DNA of 64,000 bases from contig CM039508.1 of NCBI GenBank assembly GCA_022432975.1, positions 28,523,008 to 28,587,007 of the forward strand. Reading direction: 5' to 3'. The number at the start of each line of letters is the position of its first letter. The first letter of the stretch is position 1. The position numbers and the translations under genes are program-made. Of the stretch, positions 11,807 through 22,691 are shown piece after piece. Source of the stretch: Begonia masoniana (taxonomy: Eukaryota; Streptophyta; Magnoliopsida; Cucurbitales; Begoniaceae). The notes below the pieces were generated by a model. That model saw only the letters and a program-made list of their open reading frames with translations, was not told where the DNA came from and ran no database searches.

Positions 11807-12401
11807 ACGAACGACACTCGTGGACGGAGCTCGAAGTCCAGCGCGCACAATGTAAGTTCTCGTGACTTGCTCTGGCCGATTGGCCTACACCGTATGTCGA
11901 TGTCGCGTCGAAGAGTTTTAGTGAATTGTTTGTTTAATTTGCTTTGGTTGGATAGTTAGGCTAGTTGTTGTATAGGTTATGTTTTTATCGTCTTGATGGT
12001 ACGTATATTGGTTGTTTACTTTATGCATCTAACTGTTCATGCATCACGTCTTTTAAAATAGCATGAAAACGAACTTCTGCACATGTTTAAGAAAATGAAA
12101 TGAATGAACGAAATGAATCTACGTAATCTGTATCTGGTTACGCGAGGTGGGGCTCAGGCACGGCTATTTACGGATGTAAGCGTGTACCCCCCCTGCGTTA
12201 GGTGAAGACGGCAGTCCGACCGCGGGATGTGCTCTCCCCATCTAATAGGCTGAGACCTCGGTGACAATCTGTCTGCGACGTAATGAAAAGAAAATGTTGC
12301 ATGATTTCTTAAACTCATACGCATAACATGCATTGCATTTACGAAACTTGCTGAGTCTTTAGCTCATAGTTGTCTGTATGGTGTAGGTGATATCGAAACA
12401 G
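11807..12401 (+). promoter_or_regulatory. Putative spliced-leader segment of the Gypsy-A LTR
   Basis: Block 1 (11807-11851, 45 nt) follows TTTGCCTCAG and is followed by GTAAGT. CCTACACC lies at 11884-11891, just after GGCCGATTGG. Its complement GGTGTAGG is at 12380-12387 and contains the AG that precedes block 2 (12387-12401, 15 nt, ending ACAG), which is followed by GTGAGG. The same arrangement is seen in the other gypsy LTRs of this window. Splicing is inferred from the signals only. Confidence 0.5.
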
Positions 12402-12874
12402 GTGAGGATGACATTCCTCCACCCGATGTACAGGATGGTTGAAGAAGAACGGCTGCGGTGGTGTGCATGGGCAATCGACGCGTATTTTGACCCGTGGGGG
12501 TAACGGTTAGGTATTTTGAGGGTTTTTAGGCGAATTGGGTCGATTGTAGATTATTGTATAGTTAGAAACATTTTAGGATGTTTGGTTCTGGATAGTCGAT
12601 AGGTTTATGTTTTGAGTTTTTAAACGTTTTGGAAATGTATTTTGTAACTGCTTGGTAACCTATGTTATAGGGATATGTTCGTTTTTTTAAACACATCCAT
12701 GCAGTTCGTTGTCGTGAAAATATATTTCGTGTTAAATGCGTCTCGAGTTTGTTTTGAATGAGGTTATGGAGGAGGTACGAGTATCGAAGATGTTTGTGTG
12801 TTTAGTGATAATTGGGGGGAGGTAGAAGTGTGAAGGATAGTGATTTTGCTTGGAAAGAAGAAGGAAAGAAAGAA

Positions 12875-13145
12875 GAGGCAAGTCCTTGGAATTCGGATTC
12901 CAGAGGACTTGGCGATCGATTGCCCCTCTTGGTCACGCTCTGGAAGAAATTCCAGGGCGTGTGCCGAGTGATCGCCAGGTGAAGGCGATCGCTTGGCAAA
13001 TTGTGATCGCCGAAGGGCGATCGCTCGCCTGGAGAGGGGCGATCGATCGCCCCTCGTGTTTGGGCGATCGCCTGTTGAGGCGATCGCTGGCGAATCAGGC
13101 GATCGATCGCCTGTTTTGGGCGATCGATCGCCCCTTCATTTTAGG
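12875..13145 (+). repeat. GCGATCG-rich palindrome and hairpin module
   Basis: This stretch is dense in nested palindromes such as AGGGGCGATCGATCGCCCCT and CAGGCGATCGATCGCCTG, in an otherwise AT-rich LTR. It also holds a hairpin with arms CACGCTCTGGAA and TTCCAGGGCGTG around a GAAA loop (about 12940-12967). The module recurs at 19735-20045 and, shortened, at 53225-53390. Confidence 0.8.
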
Positions 13146-13411
13146 GGGCTATTGCCCCTTCTGCCCCTGTTTTTGTCGGTTTCCACTGCTTCAATTGGTT
13201 ATACGTTTTTTTTATTGTTTATTAATTGGTTTTAAGGTTTGTTTAAACGGTTTTCTAAACGACTATAACGATTTCGATTTCAATTCCGATTTTTAAAGTT
13301 TTATTTCCGCTCGAACGTTAGGTTTAAAGTTTAAGTATAAAAGGAAAAAGAAAAAAAATAAAAAAAAATAATATGGAAAAATTAGGATACGGGTAAGGGT
13401 CGCTACAGTTA

Positions 13412-13424
13412 TGGTATCAGAGCC
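13412..13424 (+). other. Gypsy-A primer-binding site
   Basis: TGGTATCAGAGCC, complementary to initiator tRNA-Met, lies four bases after the 5' LTR. Confidence 0.92.
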
Positions 13425-13572
13425 CCCAGGTTTTAAAAACGGTTCTGTAGACTGCTCGACTGCGCATGCCACTACGCGAACGTCCTTCTTCAACTGTAAG
13501 TATGTTTACTGCTTGGTTGATTTCGATTTCTTAGGATTATTTGTTTTGATTTTTTTTAGGAATTATATAAAA

Positions 13573-14330
13573 ATGGTTCGAGGAAAGGACCCTAGAGATG
13601 ACGCACTAGATCGACTTACGGAAATTCTGGACTGTCAGTCTCAGCACATGGACCGGCAGACACAACAAATTGAGAGCTTAGTGAACCGAGAGAACTAGAG
13701 GGCCCAAGAATTCGTGGTTCCTAATAATCAGGGCATGCAGAAATTCCAAAGTCTCCGACCTCCAGTATTTGACGGCTGATCATCGGATCCAACGGTTGCT
13801 GACGAATGGATCAGGGTGATGGAGGATATGCAGAGGTAGGGAACGGGAGCAAGGTGGCCTACGTCACCTTCCATTTGGCATTAGATGCTCGTTTCTGGTG
13901 GGATTCGATCAAGTCAACAACAGATGTATCAGTTATGACTTGGGAACGGTTCAAGATCGTATTCTTCGACAAGTATTTCAGCCGTACTGTGAGAGTGGCA
14001 AAGAGGAACGAGTTTACGCAGCTGAAGCAGATAGGTTTAGTTGCGGATTATATACGGAAGTTCGAGGTTTTATCTCGTTTTGCACCGCGTCTTGTCAGCG
14101 ATAATGAAGACAAAGTGCACCAATTTATGGAGGGGCTAAATCCGGATATCCGGATGAACATGGTTGTGTCAGGAATCATAGATGTGCCCTATTCAGACAT
14201 CGCAGCTAGAGCTCTGGACTTCGAAGCTGCCAGGGCAACTTGTGTTAGATCGAGGGAGCCAGCTAAGGGCTTCTTCCATGAGATCCGTTCTCAGTCACAG
14301 AACCGAGGTTGGCAGCCTAGAGCGCCATAG
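13573..14330 (+). pseudogene. Gypsy-A gag (capsid)
   Basis: The ATG at 13573 starts MVRGKDPRDDALDRLTEIL, stopped by TAG at 13696. The start is the same as in Gypsy-B (MVRG). Gag continues with FQSLRPPVFDG, a TGA, and a frameshift near 13830. It then runs open as the retrotrans-gag domain: FWWDSIKSTTDVSVMTWERF, FFDKYFSRTVRVAKRNEF, DYIRKFEVLSRFAP. It ends at 14328-14330, where CAG-like codons have become TAG twice in a Gln-rich run. Gag forms the particle shell. Confidence 0.9.
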
Positions 14331-15310
14331 CCCTAGCAGCAGCAAAGGGGTGTAAAAAGGCCTTTAGAGGGAGGCAATGATCGAGGCAAGGGCAAACAAG
14401 TACAAGGGACTCCACAGATACCTTGGTGTCCCATATGTCATTGAGAGCACAGTGGAGTGTGCCGAGTTGGCACTAACAAATGTTACAGATGTGGTGAAGT
14501 CGGCCATTTTGTCAGAGATTGCCCAAAGCCGGGCCGAGATCAGTTGGGCAGAGACCAAAGGAGGGTTATGCCCAGGATCTTTGCATTTATCGAGCCTGGC
14601 GATATCGATGATGAGGCTCAACCTTCCGTGATAGCTGGTACCATTCTGATTATGGGCGTAGCAGTATTTTCTTTAATAGACACGGGGGCTACGCACTCTT
14701 TTATTTCCACTGCTTGCGTGTCTAGACTGAAGTTTGTGCCTGAGTTAGCAGAATGCGAATACAGTGTGATGCTACCTTCAGGAGAGCGTATGCAGTCAGG
14801 TCGTGTTGTCCAGGGCAATATTGTCTCGGTCGGGAACAGTACTCTCTATGCTCGCCTGATTGTTATGGGCATAGAGATCTACGATCTTATCTTAGGGATG
14901 GACTGCCTGTCACAGCACTTCACCACCATCGATTGTCGATCCGGGATTGTGACCTTTCGACCCCCGGGTAAAGCAGAGTTTTCTTATCAAGCGATGAACC
15001 GATTGAGTGGGTCGCCTATTTCTTATTCCATGAAGGTCAACGAGCAGTTTAAAGGTGAGTGCTCTGTTTATTTGGCCACTGTATTTGATACTCAGTTACT
15101 CAGTGAAGTAAAGCCGAGTGACATTCCTATAGTCAGAGAATTCTCTGAGATATTCCTTGATGATCTTCTTGGATTACCGCCGGACAGGGAGATCGAGTTT
15201 GTGATTGACGTATACTAGAGCTCCGCGCCAATATCTAAGAATCCATACAGATTGGCGCCTGCTGAGTTGAGAGAGTTGAAAACTCAGCTTGAGGAGTTAC
15301 TTGATAAGGG
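14331..15310 (+). pseudogene. Gypsy-A zinc knuckle and protease
   Basis: NKCYRCGEVGHFVRDCPKPG is a complete CCHC knuckle (about 14477-14530). The protease active site is VFSLIDTGATHSFIS (DTG near 14678), followed by LILGMDCLSQHFTTIDC, the hydrophobic-Gly flap motif. The frame is open from 14457 to TAG at 15216-15218. The linker to RT (PIVREFSEIFLDDLLGLPPD) precedes a frameshift near 15310. Confidence 0.9.
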
Positions 15311-15313
15311 CTT

Positions 15314-16449
15314 ATCCGACCCAATTTTTCACCCTGGGGTGCGCCCGTTCTATTCGTCAAGAACAAAGACGGGACCCTCAAAATGTGCGTGGATTATAGG
15401 GAGCTGAATAAGCTCACAGTGAAGAATAAGTATCCACTGCCTCGGATAGATGATTTGTTTGATCAGCTGCAAGGTGCTCGAGTGTTCTCCAGGATCGACC
15501 TACGCTCGGGTTACTATCAGTTGAAGGTACAGAAGGAAGACATTCAGAAGACGGCGTTCCAAACGATGTATGGGCATTATGAATTCCTCATTATGTCATT
15601 TGGACTTACTAATGCCCCTGCAGCGTTTATAGATTTGATGAACCAAGTCTTCAAGGAGTACCTGAACAAATTTGTTGTTGTTTTCATCAACGATATTCTG
15701 ATTTATTCTAAGACGAAGGAAGAACATGAAGAGCAACTACGGATTGTTCTGGGGATTTTGCAACGACACCAGTTATATCCAAAGTTCTTCAAATGCGAGT
15801 TTTGGTTGGACAGGGTCAGTTTTCTTGGCCACATTATATCACAAGAAGGAGTTTTTGTGGATCCGAGTAAAATCCAAGTTGTTCGAGACTGGCCGCAGCA
15901 TAAGAACGTACGTGAAGTACGTGGATTTCTCGGATTGGCTGGCTACTATCGGAAGTTCATAGAGGGATTTTCGAAAATTGTAGTTCCTCTTTCACGCTTG
16001 ACTCAGAAGAACGAGAAGTTTATATGGTCGGCAGCTTGTGACCACAGTTTTATGGAGTTGAAGCAGAAGTTGACCATAGCTCCAGTACTGACATTACCTG
16101 TTGAAGGTGACAAATTTAGTATTTATTGCGATGCATCTGGAGTTGGACTCGGTTGTGTATTGATGCAGGAAGGAAAGGTTATTGCGTATGCTTCTCGACA
16201 GTTGAAGCCGTACGAGTAGAACTATCCTACGCATGATCTTGAATTAGCGGCAGTGGTCTTTGCACTGAAGATTTGGAGACATTATTTATATGGGCAGCAG
16301 TGCGAGATATTTTCTGACCACAAAAGCTTAAAATATTTGTTTACGCAAAAGGAGCTGAACATGAGGCAGCGAAGATGGTTGGAATTTGTTAAAGACTATA
16401 GTTTGAAATCAAGTACCATCCAGGAAAGGCGAATAAAGTTGCAGACGCT
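15314..16449 (+). pseudogene. Gypsy-A reverse transcriptase and RNase H
   Basis: The frame resumes at about 15314 with [22 protein letters not shown] motifs follow: [49 protein letters not shown]. The active site reads [10 protein letters not shown], where the family has F-x-D-D, so the first catalytic Asp is Asn (GAC>AAC in a CG context). TAG at 16217-16219 replaces a Gln codon (YEQNYP in Gypsy-B). RNase H continues ([40 protein letters not shown]) to a frameshift at about 16400. Confidence 0.93.
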
Positions 16450-17979
16450 TTGAGCCGAATGCCTACTGCGAGTCAGCCTTCACTTGCAGCGATGTCAGTT
16501 ACATTGCGGTCTGAGATTGAGAGGTCCGATGTGGAGATAGTGGCAGAGTTGTCCAGTATGCTCACCAACATTTCTCTCAGGCCGACTATTCTGGATAAGA
16601 TACGTGAAGCTCAGCAGAAAGATATGGAGTGTGAGGAGCTTTGATTGAGCATGACCTCCGGAGACGTGTCTGAATTTAATTTGTCAGACAATGGTATTCT
16701 AAATTTCAGACATAGGTGGTACGTGCCTAACAATGAGGAGCTGAAGAAAGAGATTTTGGCCGAAGCACATTCTTCAGCTTATTCTGTGCACCCGGGAAGT
16801 ACCAAGATGTACCGAGATTTAAAACAACATTTTTGGTGGCCGAACATGAAGAGGGAAGTTGCGAAATATGTTAAAACCTGTTTAGTTTGTCAGCAGGTTA
16901 AGGCGGAACACCAGAGGCCGGCCGGAACACTACAGCCACTGCCGATTCCGGAGTGGAAATGGGAGCAGATCTCCATGGATTTTATTGTGGGGCTCCCGAG
17001 GATGACGAAAGGGCATGACGGCATCTGGGTGATTGTGGACCGATTGACAAAGTCGGCTCACTTTTTATTTGTGAAGATGACGTTTTTTATGGATCATCTC
17101 GCCGAGCTTTATGTACAGGAGGTTGTGAGACTGCATGGAGTGCCAGTTTCTATTGTCTCAGATCGAGATCCGAGATTTACATCGAAGTTCTGGAAGAGTC
17201 TGCACAAAGCTATGGGGACTCAACTGAATTTCAGCACGACATTTCATCCTCAGACTGATGGTCAGACAGAGAGGACGAATCAGATTCTGGAGGATATGCT
17301 CAGAGTTTGTGTGTTGGAATTTCAGGGATCGTGGAGGAAGTATTTGCCACTGATCGAGTTCTCTTACAACAACAACTTCTAGGCTACCATTGGTATGGCT
17401 CCGTATGAAGCTTTGTATGGGCGAAAGTGTAGATCTCCACTATATTGGGATGAGGTTTGTGAAGCCAGTATTGTTGGTCCTGAGATTCTACAGCAAACGG
17501 CAGAGAAGATTGCCGTTATCAGACAGCATATTGAGATAGCTCAGAGTCGACAGAAGAGCTATGCTGACACGAGACGGAGAGATCTGGACTTTGAAGAAGG
17601 TGACGAGGTTTATCTGAAGGTCTCTCCGTTTAAAGGTGTTATGAGATTCGGAAGGAAGGGCAAGTTAAACCCTCGTTATGTGGGGCCATTTCCGATTTTG
17701 AAGAAGATCGAGAAGATGGCGTATCAACTACAGCTTCCAGCTTCAATGGAAGGTATCCATAACGTATTTCACATCTCTATGCTTCGGAAGTGTTTGCGCG
17801 ATCCATCACATGTTGTGGAGGCAGGAGAGATCGAGGTACAGCCTACCTTGACATATGTAGAGAAGCCGGTACGTATTTTGGAGTCGTCCATCAAAGTATT
17901 GCGTAACAAAGAGATTCCGCTAGTTAAAGTCCTATGGTGGAACCATGAGGTTGAAGAAGCGACTTGGGAGCGACAGTAA
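16450..17979 (+). pseudogene. Gypsy-A integrase with chromodomain-like C-terminus
   Basis: After TGA at 16642 (probably CGA>TGA) the integrase is open. The zinc-binding region has [18 protein letters not shown] and [17 protein letters not shown]. The catalytic core has [27 protein letters not shown] and [20 protein letters not shown], so D, D and E are all present. TAG at 17380-17382 replaces Gln in NNNFQATIGM. The tail GRKGKLNPRYVGPFPILKKI ... [18 protein letters not shown] is the chromodomain-like module that directs chromoviruses to heterochromatin. The frame ends with TAA at 17977-17979, the same place as the Gypsy-B stop. Confidence 0.93.
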
Positions 17980-18041
17980 GATATGATGGCTAAGTATCCC
18001 GAGTCGTTTGTGTAATCAAATTTTGAGAACAAAATTTAAAT

Positions 18042-18053
18042 AAGGTGGATGGA
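18042..18053 (+). other. Gypsy-A polypurine tract
   Basis: AAGGTGGATGGA lies directly before the 3' LTR start (18055, TATAATACCC; the canonical TG has become TA). Confidence 0.8.
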
Positions 18054-18054
18054 T

Positions 18055-20294
18055 TATAATACCCGGCTGTACGGAATATAAATATTTTAATATAAATGAC
18101 ATTTTTGTAAATATGTCAAATCAAGCCCGTTTTACGAAAAGAAAGCGCTAATTACAGTTTTACGTTCATCATATTAACGGTTAGGGTTCCGTTTAGGTTT
18201 TCGTTAAAAACGTGAATTATGGTTTGAAATCGATAGGTTTGTCGTAGTTGTGAATATGATGAACGTAAAACGGTTTTTAACGCTCTAAAACTGTTTTATG
18301 TTCATCATATTAACGGTTAGGGTTCCGTTTAAGTTTTCGTTAAAAACGTGAATTATGGTTTGAAATCGATAGGTTTGTCGTAGTTGTGAATATGATGAAC
18401 ATATTGAGCGTTATTGGACGAAGTTAATCGATTTAGGACGAATATTAGAGATTGACGAATTTTCGAGTTTTTGGGGAAAAACTCGTTAATGGCGGTTGGA
18501 GGTATCGGGCGTTATTTGTTCGTTAAAAATACCTCGATTAGTTAAGTTAGAAATTTAGAAAAATTTCCTTAGTTAAGGTTTCGTTAAATTTGGACGTTTA
18601 ACGGTTTAATCTCGTTTTAACGACAATTGTTGTGTTTGCCTCAGACGAATGACACTCATGGATGGAGCTCGAAGTCTAGCGCGCACAAGGTAAGTTCTCG
18701 TGACTTGCTCTGGCCGATTGGCCTACACCGTATGTCGATGTCGCGTCGAGGAGTTTTAGTTAATTGTTTGTTTAATTTGCTTTGGTTGGGTAGTTAGGCT
18801 AGTTGTTGTATAGGTTATGTTTTTATCATCTTGATGGTACGTATATTGTTTGTTTACTTTATGTATGTAACTGTTCATGCATCACGTCTTTTAAAATAGC
18901 AAGAAAACGAATTTCTGCACGTGTTTAAGAAAATGAAATAAATGAACGAAATGAATCTACGTAATCTGTATCTGGTGACGCGAGGTGGGGCTCAGGCACG
19001 GCTATTTACGGATGTAAGCGTGTACCCCCCCTGCGTTAGGTGAAGAGGGCAGTCCGACCGCGGGATGTGTCCTCCCCATCTAATAGGCTGAGACCTCGGT
19101 GACAATCTATCCGCGACGTAATGAAAAGAAAATGTTGCATGATTTCTTAAACTCATACGCATAGCATGCATTGCATTTACGAAACTTGTTGAGCCTTTAG
19201 CTCATAGTTGTCTGTATGGTGTAGGTGATATCGAAGCAAGTGAGGACGACGTTCCTCCACCCGATGTACAGGATGGTTGAAGAAGAACGGCTGCGGTGGT
19301 GTGCATGGGCAGTCGACGCGTATTTTGACCCGTGGGAGTAACGGTTAGGTATTTTGAGGGTTTTTGGGCGAATTGGGTCGATTGTAGATTATTGTATAGT
19401 TAGAAACATTTTAGGATGTTTGGTTCTGGATAGTGGATAGGTTTATGTTTTGAGTTTTTAAACGTTTTGGAAATGTATTTTGTAACTGCTTGATAACCTA
19501 TTTTATAGGGATATGTTCGTTTTTTTAAACACATCCATGCAGTTCGTTTTCGTGAAAATGTATTTCGTGTTAAATGCGTCTCGAGTTGGTTTTGAATGAG
19601 GTTATGGAGGAGGTACGAGTATCGAGTGGTTTTGTGTCAAATTGTATGGTGAAGATGTTTGTGTGTTTAGTGATAATTGGGGGGAGGTAGAAGTGTGAAG
19701 GATAGTGATTTTGCTTGGAAAGAAGAAGGAAAGAAAGAGGAGGCAAGTCCTCTGGAATTCGAATTCCAGAGGACTTGGCGATCGATTGCCAGGGAGGGCA
19801 ATCGATTGCCCCTCTTGGTCACGCCCTGGAAGAAATTCCAGGGCGTGTGCCGAGCGATCGCCAGGTGAAGGCGATCGCTTAGCAAATTGTGATTGTCGAA
19901 GGGCGATCGCTCTCCTGGAGAGGGGCGATTGATTGCCCCTCGTGTTTGGGCGATCGCCTATTAAGGCGATCGCTGGCGAATCAGGCGATCGATCGCCTGT
20001 TTTGGGGGATCGATTGCCCCTTCATATTAAAGGGTGATTGCCCCTTCTGCCCCTGTTTTTGTCGGTTTCCACTGCTTCAATTGGTTATATGTTTTTTTTA
20101 TTGTTTATTAATTGGTTTTAAGGTTTGTTTAAATGGTTTTCTAAACGACTATAACGATTTTGATTTCAATTCCGATTTTTAAAGTTTTATTTCCGCTCGA
20201 ACGTTAGATTTAAAGTTTAAGTATAAAAGGAAAAAGAAAAAAAAAATAAAAAAAATAATACGAATAAATTGGGATACGGGTAAAGGTCGCTACA
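18055..20294 (+). repeat. Gypsy-A 3' LTR, 2240 bp, rearranged
   Basis: It matches the 5' LTR except for a deletion of about 300 bp after 18150 and a local duplication at 18154-18410. The leader signals are present: CCTACACC at 18722-18729 and GGTGTAGG at 19218-19225. The micro-exon donor has changed to CAAGTGAGG. It contains a perfect 34-bp palindrome at 19744-19777 and a 12-bp-arm hairpin at 19820-19847. Confidence 0.92.
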
Positions 20295-20299
20295 CTCTA

Positions 20300-20453
20300 T
20301 TTATAGAGAGGCTTCAGTACACATTTCTTGAAAAAATAAGAAAAGAAAGACACATTGAACTTTGTCGCAGCATGCTACCACCAACCGTTGAAGTTCTAGA
20401 TGGAGGCTGTGGCTGAAAAAAATCAAATTGAGTTCTGCAATTCTCCCCCTCTA
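20300..20453 (-). repeat. Copia-3 3' LTR, inner part, and polypurine tract
   Basis: This continues the LTR cut at 10869 (ctatttatagagaggcttca). It ends TGCA at 20439, read on the minus strand as the LTR start TGCAGAACT. AGAGGGGGAGAA (minus strand, 20452-20441) next to it is the polypurine tract. Confidence 0.85.
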
Positions 20454-20749
20454 GCCATATCTGAAACAAGCATTCCAGCTATGTTTCTGCATAGCTCCAA
20501 CTTCTTTCGAGTTTGTAACGACCCCAGAGGGATCTTCACATAATCCGTATCTTTCTTAATCATTTAATTCTTATTACTCACACTCTATTCATTTTTGGTA
20601 ATATATATTTTTGAAACATAACTTAGCTCAAGATGTCATGCGCGATTCACTAGGCATCGCTCAGCAAAGAAATACATTACACATCTGCCGGCGGGCAGTG
20701 CAATGTGTATCAGCTGATGAAGAGAAACTTAAACCCTTAGACTGCATCT

Positions 20750-21370
20750 ACCGATAGAAGAATAAACCACATCTACCGGTCACTAGACGACAAAACAATG
20801 TTTATATCATCCGGTAACTTAAATGCACTTCATCTGCCGATCGCTAGACGACAAAACTGTACTTACATCTTCCGATAGCTTAAACACTCTACATCTACCG
20901 GTCGCTAGACGACAAATCTATACTTACATGTTCCGATAGCTTAAACACTCTACATCTATCGGTCACTGGACAATGAAATATCGCTTACATCATTTGGTAA
21001 CTTAAACACTCTACATCTACCAGTCACTGGGCGATGAAATAACACTTACATCATCCGGTAACTTAAATACACTTCATCTGCCGATCACTAGACGACAAAA
21101 TTAAACATACATCTTCCGATGACTTAAACACTCTACATCTACCGGTCGCTAGACGACAAAACTATACTTACATCTTCCGATAGCTTAAACACTCTACATC
21201 TACCGGTCGCTAGACGACAAAACTATACTTACATCTTCCGATGTAAACACTCTACATCTACTGGTCACTGGACAATGAAATATCGCTTACATCATTTGGT
21301 AACTTAAATACACTTCATCTGCCGATCACTAGATGACAAAATAGCACTCTCATCATCCGATAGCTTAACC
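20750..21370 (-). repeat. Diverged 122-bp-type minisatellite in the solo LTR
   Basis: Variants of catctaccggtcactagacgac and ttacatcttccgatagctt alternate. They are related to the homogeneous 122-bp array at 26291-26849 but are more diverged and irregular. Confidence 0.8.
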
Positions 21371-22185
21371 TTCACTGATTTCAAACTTCAATGGTGTAAC
21401 ATTCATACTAATGAAAATCAGTAACTCATCCAGAATTCATATAGCGGAAGACTTAAGCAAACAGACCATCCAACTATCCTTAAAATTATTTCTAGATTCA
21501 GTGGTCAACAGACAACTTCAAAAGAGGACTCAATGTTAGAAAGAAATAAACTTGTCCTACTTAATCTATTATATTCATTATCATAACTAAAACCATAAAA
21601 AACATTAACCAGGGGTCTCATTTGCCATCCAGCCACAGAAATTGCACCCTGATCACCTTCCAGCAACCAAGCTCAGACATCATCATAAACTTTGGGATCC
21701 TCACCTGAAATCTCGTCACCTACATCATAAGGTTTAAACTATAAGCCTAATGCTTAGTAAGGAATGCAATACTAACAAGTATGCATGAATGCTCATTTGA
21801 GAAACAAATGCTCATGAATCTTTTCTTATTCGTAATTATACACAAAATCTCCATTCTTATTCATCATTCATATTCATCATTCATATTCATCATTCGTATT
21901 CCTCAATCATATTCCTCGTTCATGTTGTGTGAATTAAGAGAGGATTTGTGCCGGTAAAGGGGGTTGACAGTGAGAGTGTACATAATCCCTTGCGAGTCGT
22001 AATCATGGTCCTTTCTTTTGGACAGTGACATACGTCAAACCGCTCCCAACCCTCACTTAATTCACGTTGCATAAGATTTACTTCATTATCTTACTTTATT
22101 CATGAGGAAACCATGCTCTTAAAACATTTTCATATGCATAAAATAGTCATGATGCATGTACATGGGAATTCTTAAATCATCAAGC

Positions 22186-22691
22186 TACAATTCATCATTC
22201 ATATTCATCATTCATATTCATCATTCATATTCATCATTCATATTCATCATTCATATTCATCATTCATATTCATCATTCATATTCATCATTCATATTCATC
22301 ATTCATATTCATCATTCATATTCATCATTCATATTCATCATTCATATTCATCATTCATATTCATCATTCATATTCATCATTCATATTCATCATTCATATT
22401 CATCATTCATATTCATCATTCATATTCATCATTCATATTCATCATTCATATTCATCATTCATATTCATCATTCATATTCATCATTCATATTCATCATTCA
22501 TATTCATCATTCATATTCATCATTCATATTCATCATTCATATTCATCATTCATATTCATCATTCATATTCATCATTCATATTCATCATTCATATTCATCA
22601 TTCATATTCATCATTCATATTCATCATTCATATTCATCATTCATATTCATCATTCATATTCATCATTCATATTCATCATTCATATTCATCT
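22186..22691. repeat. 13-bp tandem array, about 39 copies
   Basis: The unit is attcatattcatc, almost without variation over about 500 bp. Because 13 is not a multiple of 3 and the unit lacks stops, it creates a false 205-codon frame. The Gypsy-B LTRs carry only a few diverged copies (27285-27380, 34345-34455). Confidence 0.98.

Larger units (their letters stand above)
10870..13407 (+). repeat. Gypsy-A 5' LTR, 2538 bp
   Basis: Bounded by TGTAATACCC and GGTCGCTACA and followed four bases later by the primer site. It holds a pyrimidine-rich leader-like block (11280-11424) ending CCCTAG|GTATGA. Further along are exon-like blocks at 11807-11851 and 12387-12401 and a palindrome-rich module at 12875-13145. 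The 3' LTR is about 300 bp shorter because of an internal deletion near 18150. Confidence 0.92.
10870..20294 (+). mobile_element. Gypsy-A: Tekay/Del-like chromovirus, both LTRs present, decayed
   Basis: LTR 10870-13407, tRNA-Met primer site, gag, zinc knuckle, protease, RT, RNase H, integrase, chromodomain-like tail, PPT, LTR 18055-20294. The element begins TGTAATACCC and ends GGTCGCTACA. The integrase C-terminal end [19 protein letters not shown] is typical of the Tekay clade. At least six nonsense codons and three frameshifts interrupt gag-pol. It sits inside the Copia-3 3' LTR and so is younger than Copia-3. Confidence 0.93.

Noticed and set aside
12875..13145. Cyanobacterial origin of the GCGATCGC motif (HIP1-like)
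   Set aside because: The motif sits inside plant gypsy LTRs at a conserved position in three copies, so it belongs to the LTR and is not a transferred segment.
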